Below are positions 58,177 through 64,000 of a DNA stretch of 64,000 nt, piece by piece. The notes under the pieces were generated by a model. That model made no database searches. It was not told the DNA's origin and was given only the letters and a program-made list of their open reading frames with translations. Position numbers and translations under genes: made by a program. The stretch spans positions 1 through 64,000 of the forward strand of contig JAIUNI010000021.1 in the NCBI GenBank assembly GCA_020161935.1, given 5' to 3'. The number at the start of each line of letters is the position of its first letter. Positions within the stretch are counted from its first letter, which is position 1. The DNA comes from Chloroflexota bacterium. Lineage in GTDB: Bacteria > Chloroflexota > Anaerolineae > Aggregatilineales > Phototrophicaceae.

Positions 58177-58284
58177 AACTACCTCGCTAGGCTGTTGGTA
58201 GGCACATGCCGGGGATTATAACGCGGAGGTGAAAAACCAACCTACGGCTTGCAGGCCAACTGGTCTCCAATCTCCCCTAGAGGG

Positions 58285-58312
58285 TTCACAAGATACCAGA
58301 ACCCGTTATAAT
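58285..58312 (+). promoter_or_regulatory. Promoter of the first ABC exporter
   Basis: TTCACA (58285-58290) and TATAAT (58307-58312) are 16 bases apart. The same arrangement with matching flanks (GGTTCACAAGA ... TATAATAG) recurs at 60553-60580 before the paralogous gene, which supports both. Confidence 0.7.
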
Positions 58313-58407
58313 AGCTCGGCATAACACCAAACGAGAGTCCAGTACATCGAATCGATCACACCTACCGTCGAGATCATGCATCGTCCATAACCACGAAAGC
58401 GGGGCAT

Positions 58408-60213
58408 GTGGCCGCACAACGCAGCGAATTCACCGTTTCAAACGCCTACACCTACAACCGTTCCAACTCCATCCACTGGATATTCTCTCACATCCTGCGG
58501 TACAAATTGTTCTGCTTCGCCATCTGCTGCTTTTACCTGACCATGTGGCTGTCCAACACCTACGTACGCATCCTCATCGCGCAGGCGGCAGGGATCATTC
58601 TCGCGCCGACCGAAAGCAGCGGCTTACTCGCAATCGCGCTGACCATTTTGGGCATCCTCGTGCTGGCGAGTTTGTCCGCTTTGGGTGGCAATGTGCTGAT
58701 GGAAATCATCGCCCAGCGACTCGTCCGCGACTCACGCGAGGAGTTGTACATCAGCCTGCTCGGCAAGAGCCAGACGTTCCACGACCGGCAGCGGGTAGGC
58801 GACCTCATGGCACGCGCGACCGACGACCTGAACCAGATGTATTTTATGGTGTCCCCCGGTATGATCTTCATTCAGGAAACGGTCATGGGCTTGACCATTC
58901 CGGTGGTCTGGCTGGCGACTATCCGGTTGGAACTGCTGCTGGTGCCGATCCTGTTTATCCTGACACATATCGCTGTCGTGCGATCATACGGACGACGGCT
59001 GAACCCGGTTGTGAACAACCAGCGTCGGGCGTTCGGTATCATGAACGCGGGTTTGGAAGAAACCATTTCGGGTATCGAGGTGGTGAAGGCCAGCGCACAG
59101 GAAGAGTTCGAGCGCAGCAAGTTCAAGAAGAACGCGACCAACTTTCGGGACTATTTCGCCCAACAGGGTAAGGTCGAAGCGGGTTACCTCCCGACGCTGT
59201 TCTATGCCTTCATGCTGGGCTTCGGCTTCCTGCATTCGCTCCTGCTCTACCAACAAAACACGATCACCATCCCTGACCTTATCGCCGTCATGGGTTTGTT
59301 GGCGATGCTGCGCTTCCCGATCTTCGTGTCGCTGATCTCATTTTCACTTCTGCAATTGGGAATCGCTAGCGCGGCGCGGGTGCTGCACATCATCAACACC
59401 GAGTCGGAAATGGATGAAAACGTCAGCGGGTACGCCCAGCCGATGCACGGCGACATCGTGTTCGAGAACGTCAGCTTCGGCTACGAGGACGGCTCGGTGC
59501 TGGAGAACATCTCGTTCCACGTCAAGCAGGGGGAGACGATTGCCATCGTCGGGCAAACCGGTTCCGGCAAGAGTACCCTCACCGAACTGATCAACCGCAC
59601 CTACAGCGTCACCAGCGGCCGCATCTTGATCGACGGCGTGAACGTCGAGGACTGGAACCTGACCGCCTTACGCGGGCAAATCTCCAAGATCGAACAGGAT
59701 GTGTTCTTGTTTACCCGTTCATTGGCGGAGAATATCGCCTTCGGTGCGCCGGACACCCCACAAGAGCAGATCGAGCAAGCGGCGAAGGAAGCACAGGCGC
59801 ACAACTTCATCATGTCCTTCCCCGAAGGCTACCAGACGGAAGTCGGTGAACGTGGTGTGACCCTCTCCGGTGGGCAGCGCCAGCGCATCGCCCTCGCCCG
59901 CGCCTTCCTCAGCAACCCGCGTGTGTTGATCTTAGACGACTCGACCAGCGCCATCGACAGCGCCACCGAGGATGAGATCCAAAAGGCGATCATGCGCGCC
60001 CAGCAGGGACGCACCACCCTGCTCATCACCCACCGTCTGTCGCAAATCCGGTGGGCTGACCACATTCTATTACTCGAAGGCGGCAAGCTGATCGCCAGCG
60101 GCAAGCATGAAGAATTGCTCCGCACATCCGATCCCTACCGCCGTATTTTTGCCCGTTATGATGCAGCGCTCCCGCCCGTCACGGCAGCCGAGCAGGTCAG
60201 CCATAACGATTAG
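58408..60213 (+). CDS. ABC exporter half-transporter (membrane and ATPase domains)
   Basis: A 601-residue ABCB-type protein. Six membrane helices lie in residues about 25-320 (YKLFCFAICCFYLTMWL, VLASLSALGGNVLMEIIAQR, with SREELYISLLGKSQTFHDRQRVGDLMARATDD as the coupling region). The ATPase domain has Walker A GQTGSGKST near 382, the signature LSGGQRQR near 487, Walker B VLILDDSTSAID and the switch His in LLITHRLSQ. The start is a GTG at 58408, conserved in the paralogue. Its ATPase domain is almost identical to that of the gene at 60682, while the membrane part differs more. The substrate is unknown. Confidence 0.9.
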   Translation: MAAQRSEFTVSNAYTYNRSNSIHWIFSHILRYKLFCFAICCFYLTMWLSNTYVRILIAQAAGIILAPTESSGLLAIALTILGILVLASLSALGGNVLMEIIAQRLVRDSREELYISLLGKSQTFHDRQRVGDLMARATDDLNQMYFMVSPGMIFIQETVMGLTIPVVWLATIRLELLLVPILFILTHIAVVRSYGRRLNPVVNNQRRAFGIMNAGLEETISGIEVVKASAQEEFERSKFKKNATNFRDYFAQQGKVEAGYLPTLFYAFMLGFGFLHSLLLYQQNTITIPDLIAVMGLLAMLRFPIFVSLISFSLLQLGIASAARVLHIINTESEMDENVSGYAQPMHGDIVFENVSFGYEDGSVLENISFHVKQGETIAIVGQTGSGKSTLTELINRTYSVTSGRILIDGVNVEDWNLTALRGQISKIEQDVFLFTRSLAENIAFGAPDTPQEQIEQAAKEAQAHNFIMSFPEGYQTEVGERGVTLSGGQRQRIALARAFLSNPRVLILDDSTSAIDSATEDEIQKAIMRAQQGRTTLLITHRLSQIRWADHILLLEGGKLIASGKHEELLRTSDPYRRIFARYDAALPPVTAAEQVSHND

Positions 60214-60348
60214 AAGCCGTTTGAAAAATAGGTTTGGGTACATCGGACGCGATGTATCGCGTCCCTACACAAAACAATTTCAACGCTTTGCCTGGTGTAG
60301 GGACAGCATACATGCTGCCCGGTATTTCAAAACTTCTTGAAGGTATCT
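60212..60348. repeat. 137-bp dispersed element, copy 2, overlapping the ABC gene stop
   Basis: Matches 4702-4840: AGAAGCCGTTTGA start, GGACGCGATGTATCGCGTCC then CTACAC, and GTAGGGACAGCATACATGCT with GCCCGGTATTTCAAAACTTC. Its first bases are the end of the TAG stop at 60211-60213, so the insertion is immediately behind the gene. The end repeats are more decayed than in copy 1. Apart from this element, a terminator and a promoter, 60214-60681 has no gene. Confidence 0.7.
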
Positions 60349-60357
60349 TAGAGGGTG

Positions 60358-60390
60358 ATCAGGCGGCAGGAAACCCGCCTGATTCTATTA
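60358..60390 (+). terminator. Terminator of the first ABC exporter
   Basis: ATCAGGCGG (60358-60366) pairs perfectly with CCGCCTGAT (60375-60383) around an eight-base loop; the tail is TCTATTA. Confidence 0.7.
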
Positions 60391-60552
60391 TAGAGGACAT
60401 CCATTTTTGAAAGTACTGCCCTTTGTACAGTACCGCGATCAGCCAAGATTGTTATCATGAGGCACGATCTAGAGTCCGAACCTGCCTCAAAATGCTTACA
60501 ACATTGTGAGGATTTCTGAGCGAGCAATTTGTAGTGCATATCATTTTAAGGG

Positions 60553-60580
60553 TTCACAAGAAGCCACAAATGTCTATAAT
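60553..60580 (+). promoter_or_regulatory. Promoter of the second ABC exporter
   Basis: TTCACA (60553-60558) and TATAAT (60575-60580), 16 bases apart, within GGTTCACAAGA ... TATAATAG as at 58285. A second TATAAT at 60642-60647 has no good -35 box. Confidence 0.7.
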
Positions 60581-60681
60581 AGTTCCCCCGTTTACACCAA
60601 AAACGGCAGGTTGGGTATGGCAAACAGAACCCAAGTTCTAGTATAATAGTCCGGTCGTCCATATACATGAAAGAGGGGCAT

Positions 60682-62478
60682 GTGGTCGCACAACGCAGCG
60701 AATTTACCGTCGCGAACGCCTACACCTACAACCGTTCCAACCCTATCCGCTGGGTCATTTCTCACGTCCTGCGGTACAAGCTGTTCTTTTTCTTAACCTG
60801 TGGTCTGTATATGACCGCGTGGATCTCCAACAGCGCCTCGCGCATCCTCATCGGGCAGGCGGCGGGCGAAATTATTGCCCCGACCGCAGCCGATGGCTTG
60901 CTCAAAATATCACTCGCCATCCTATTCATTCTGATACTCGATAGTTTAGCCGCGCTCGGTGGCAGCTTGCTCATCGAGACGATTGCCCAGCGCACGACAA
61001 AGGACTCGCGCGAGGAGTTATACATCAGCTTGCTCGGCAAAAGTCAGACGTTCCACGACCGGCAGCGGGTAGGCGACATCATGGCACGCGCGACCGATGA
61101 CCTGAACCAGATGAACTTTATGATTAACCCCGGTGTGTTGTTCATCTCGGAAACGATCATGGGCTTGACCATTCCGGTCATCTGGCTGGCGACTATCCGG
61201 TTGGAACTGCTGCTGGTGCCGATCCTGTTCATCCTCACCTACATCTTTGTGGTGCGCTCGTATGCCCGCCGCCTGAACCCGGTCGTCGAAAACCAGCGCA
61301 TGGCGTTCGGCATCATGAACGCGGGTTTGGAAGAAACCATTTCGGGGATTGAGGTGGTGAAGGCCAGCGCACAGGAAGACTTCGAGCGCAGCAAGTTCAA
61401 GAAAAACGCGACCAACTTCCGCAACTATTTCGCCCAACAGGGTAAGGTCGAAGCGGGTTACCTCCCGACGCTGTTCTATGCCTTCATGCTGGGCTTCGGC
61501 TTCCTGCATTCGCTCCTGCTCTACCAACAAAACACGATCACCATCCCCGACATTATCGCCGTCATGGGTTTGCTCACGACGCTGCGCTTCCCGATCTTTG
61601 TGTCAATCTTCTCCTTCTCGATGGTGCAGTCGGGGCTTGCCAGTGCTGCCCGCGTGCTGCACATCATCAACACTGAGTCGGAGATGGACGAGAACGTCAG
61701 CGGTCATGCGGCTCCGATGAAGGGCGACATCGTGTTCGAGAACGTCAGCTTCGGCTACGAGGACGGCTCGGTGCTGGAAAACATCTCGTTCCACGTTAAG
61801 CAGGGGGAGACGATTGCCATCGTCGGGCAAACCGGTTCTGGCAAGAGTACCCTCACCGAACTGATCAACCGCACATACAGCGTCACCAGCGGTCGTATCT
61901 TGATCGACGGTGTGAATGTCGAGGACTGGAACCTGACTGCGCTGCGCGGACAGATCTCGAAGATCGAGCAGGATGTCTTCTTGTTCACACGCTCACTGGC
62001 GGAAAATATCGCCTTCGGCGCGCCGGACACCCCGCAGGAACAAATCGAGCAAGCGGCGAAGGAAGCACAGGCGCACAACTTCATCATGTCCTTCCCCGAA
62101 GGCTACCAGACGGAAGTCGGTGAACGTGGTGTGACCCTCTCCGGCGGGCAGCGCCAGCGCATCGCCCTCGCCCGCGCCTTCCTCAGCAACCCGCGTGTGT
62201 TGATCTTAGACGACTCGACCAGCGCCATCGACAGCGCCACCGAGGATGAGATCCAAAAGGCGATCATGCGGGCGCAGCAGGGACGCACCACCCTGCTCAT
62301 TACCCACCGTCTGTCGCAAATCCGGTGGGCTGACCACATTCTATTACTCGAAGGCGGCAAACTGATCGCCAGCGGCAAGCATGAAGACCTGCTCCGCACA
62401 TCCGATCCCTACCGCCGTATTTTTGCCCGTTATGATGCAGCGCTCCCGCCGGTCACGGCAGCCGCGCCATCCGTTTAG
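60682..62478 (+). CDS. ABC exporter half-transporter, paralogue of the preceding one
   Basis: A 598-residue ABCB-type protein. The membrane domain is clearly related to but distinct from that of the gene at 58408 (YKLFFFLTCGLYMTAWI, LILDSLAALGGSLLIETIAQR). The ATPase domain is identical in protein sequence over about 250 residues except one Glu/Asp change (KHEDLL). Walker A, LSGGQRQR, Walker B and the His loop are intact. The start is taken as GTG 60682, as in the paralogue, with GAGGGG upstream; an ATG at 60667 would add five residues. It is followed after 42 bases by another ABC gene, and the two probably form a heterodimer. Confidence 0.9.
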   Translation: MVAQRSEFTVANAYTYNRSNPIRWVISHVLRYKLFFFLTCGLYMTAWISNSASRILIGQAAGEIIAPTAADGLLKISLAILFILILDSLAALGGSLLIETIAQRTTKDSREELYISLLGKSQTFHDRQRVGDIMARATDDLNQMNFMINPGVLFISETIMGLTIPVIWLATIRLELLLVPILFILTYIFVVRSYARRLNPVVENQRMAFGIMNAGLEETISGIEVVKASAQEDFERSKFKKNATNFRNYFAQQGKVEAGYLPTLFYAFMLGFGFLHSLLLYQQNTITIPDIIAVMGLLTTLRFPIFVSIFSFSMVQSGLASAARVLHIINTESEMDENVSGHAAPMKGDIVFENVSFGYEDGSVLENISFHVKQGETIAIVGQTGSGKSTLTELINRTYSVTSGRILIDGVNVEDWNLTALRGQISKIEQDVFLFTRSLAENIAFGAPDTPQEQIEQAAKEAQAHNFIMSFPEGYQTEVGERGVTLSGGQRQRIALARAFLSNPRVLILDDSTSAIDSATEDEIQKAIMRAQQGRTTLLITHRLSQIRWADHILLLEGGKLIASGKHEDLLRTSDPYRRIFARYDAALPPVTAAAPSV

Positions 62479-62520
62479 TCTCGTTTATCCGTTAGACATC
62501 ATTTCGGGAGGAACATAAGC

Positions 62521-64000
62521 ATGGGTTTTATTATGGATGGCCTCGATGCCGAGGCGTATGACCGTAAATATAGTGATAGCACACTGGTTAAGCGTATCGT
62601 TCAATACTTCAAGCCGGAAACCAAGCGGATGGCGCTCATCTCCGCCGTGATCGTGCTGGCCTCGCTGGTCAACACCGGCCTGCCAATCTTTATCTCGAAT
62701 GGGCTGGATAACCTGCAAAAAGACACCTCGACATCGAGTCTGCTGCTGCTGACAGCGGGTATCGTGGCGCTGGGTGTCCTCGGCTGGTTGTTCAACGCCA
62801 TCCGCCAATGGTTCTCGGCAGCCGCTATCGGCAACGTCACGCTGCAACTGCGTGAGGATGCGTTCGACGCGGTGGTCAAGCGTGACCTCTCCTTCTACGA
62901 TACTTACTCATCGGGGAAGGTCGTCAGCCGTGTCACGTCGGATACGCAAGCCTTCTCGCAGGTCGTGGCGCTCGTCACCGACCTCGCCAGCCAAATCTTG
63001 CTGGTGATCTTGCTCATCGGCTACCTGTTCCTCGTCAATGCACAGTTGACGTTGATTACGCTGGCGCTTGCCCCGTTCATCGTGGCAACCGCCCTCGCCT
63101 TCCGCAAGATCGCCCGTGAAACGGTCACGCAGTCCCGCCGCATCAACGCGGTCGTCAGCTCGCACATTCAGGAGACGATTAGCGGTATCGGTATTGCTAA
63201 AGCCTTCCGTCAGGAACAAACGATTTATACCGAGTTCCTCGATGTGAACGCCCAGTCCTACCGCGTCAACCTCCGCAGCGGTTACACCTTCAGCAGCATC
63301 TTCCCGATCCTCAACCTCTTGGCGGGTGTCGGCACGGCGGCGCTGGTGTACTTCGGTGGGGCGCAGGTGCAAAGCGGGGTGCTGACTGCCGGCGAGTGGT
63401 ACCTGTTCATTCAGGGTTTATCGCTGTTCTGGTTCCCGCTGACCAGCATCGCCTCGTTCTGGAGCCAGTTCCAGCAGGGTTTGGCGGCGGGCGAGCGCGT
63501 CTTCGGCTTGATCGATGCTGAGGCGAAGGTCGTGCAGACGGACAACAAACCGGTGAAGGAAGTGAAGGGCGACATTCGCTTCGAGCATATGAACTTCCGC
63601 TACACCGACGATGTGCCGGTGCTGAAAGACTTCTCGCTGACTATTCCGGCAGGCGAAACGCTGGCGCTGGTCGGGCATACGGGTTCGGGTAAGTCGAGCA
63701 TCGGTAAGCTCATCGCCCGCTTCTACGAGTTCCAAGAAGGCCAACTGCTGATCGACGGACAGGACATCCGCACCTTCGACCTTCGCAGCTACCGCGAGAA
63801 GCTGGGTGTGGTTACGCAAACGCCATTCCTGTTCGACGGCACGATCATGGATAACATCCGCTATGGCAACCCGAACGCGACCGATGCCGAAGTCGAACGC
63901 GCCGCCAAGCTGGTCGGTCACGGCGACTGGATTGACACACTGCCCAACGGTTTGCAAACGCAGGTCGGCGAACGCGGGGGCAGCCTGTCGATGGGGCAGC
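62521..64000 (+). CDS. ABC exporter half-transporter, cut by the window edge
   Basis: The frame from ATG 62521 stays open for 493 codons to the edge. Membrane helices occupy about 35-305; the coupling stretch is DLSFYDTYSSGKVVSRVTSDTQAF. The ATPase domain starts near 355 with IRFEHMNFRYTDD and has Walker A GHTGSGKSS and the Q-loop VVTQTPFLFDGTIMDNIRYGNP; the last visible residues SLSMGQ are the signature, with Met where LSGGQ has Gly. The Walker B and the end are beyond the window. GGGAGG lies ten bases before the ATG. It is a likely heterodimer partner of the preceding protein. Confidence 0.9.
   Translation, partial: MGFIMDGLDAEAYDRKYSDSTLVKRIVQYFKPETKRMALISAVIVLASLVNTGLPIFISNGLDNLQKDTSTSSLLLLTAGIVALGVLGWLFNAIRQWFSAAAIGNVTLQLREDAFDAVVKRDLSFYDTYSSGKVVSRVTSDTQAFSQVVALVTDLASQILLVILLIGYLFLVNAQLTLITLALAPFIVATALAFRKIARETVTQSRRINAVVSSHIQETISGIGIAKAFRQEQTIYTEFLDVNAQSYRVNLRSGYTFSSIFPILNLLAGVGTAALVYFGGAQVQSGVLTAGEWYLFIQGLSLFWFPLTSIASFWSQFQQGLAAGERVFGLIDAEAKVVQTDNKPVKEVKGDIRFEHMNFRYTDDVPVLKDFSLTIPAGETLALVGHTGSGKSSIGKLIARFYEFQEGQLLIDGQDIRTFDLRSYREKLGVVTQTPFLFDGTIMDNIRYGNPNATDAEVERAAKLVGHGDWIDTLPNGLQTQVGERGGSLSMGQ

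Overview
The window looks like a piece of a Chloroflexota genome, probably Anaerolineae-like. The pointers are threonine/proline-rich linkers of the TPTKTNTP type on secreted proteins, a MASE1-PAS-GAF histidine kinase, a PQQ dehydrogenase joined to cohesin and dockerin domains, DUF433/DUF5615 toxin-antitoxin pairs, and many families of dispersed intergenic repeats. There is no rRNA or tRNA gene to confirm this. Most genes are GC-rich; about 1.45-3.85 kb is visibly AT-rich and looks foreign.

Layout. 0-4.6 kb: a truncated gene, a formamidase-family protein, an AT-rich island (lipoprotein, orphan HicB-like protein, stand-alone GyrB-like ATPase) and a Tat-exported ferritin-like protein. 4.6-5.5 kb: repeats. 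5.5-20.9 kb: a long minus-strand arginine/carbamoyl-phosphate block read in the order argC, EamA transporter, argB, small membrane protein, DUF1877, HNH, argD, argJ, carA, two DUF433/DUF5615 modules, class III aminotransferase, DUF4160/DUF2442 and other small genes, carB. In front of argC are a good sigma-70 promoter, a 29-codon leader peptide with five arginines in six codons, and a terminator whose 5' arm can pair with the leader. This is the layout of ribosome-mediated arginine attenuation. 21-29 kb: MFS transporter, secreted repeat protein, M28 peptidase lipoprotein, and an envelope operon (parvulin lipoprotein, 35-residue membrane protein, two paralogous anchored proteins). 29-38.8 kb: sensor kinase, DUF4037, DinB, M23 and M14 peptidases, beta-propeller protein. 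39.6-49.6 kb: a crotonase/DinB operon divergent from a TetR regulator, membrane protein with SDR, PQQ dehydrogenase-cohesin-dockerin, ARMT1-like phosphatase, CutC. 49.6-50.8 kb: a repeat cluster. 50.9-58.2 kb: DUF4394 protein, a membrane/GMC oxidoreductase fusion, S10 carboxypeptidase. 58.4-64 kb: three ABC exporter half-transporters, the last cut by the window edge.

The strongest observations are the arginine attenuator; a 72-bp second carA 3' end, differing only by synonymous changes, that brackets a toxin-antitoxin module; a composite repeat (promoter-like box, A-rich repeat, about 200-nt structured element) present three times; a palindromic repeat inserted in frame in a gene; and a GyrB-like protein lacking both the TOPRIM domain and the QTK loop. 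Everything comes from reading the sequence by eye; family assignments rest on remembered motifs, not on searches.
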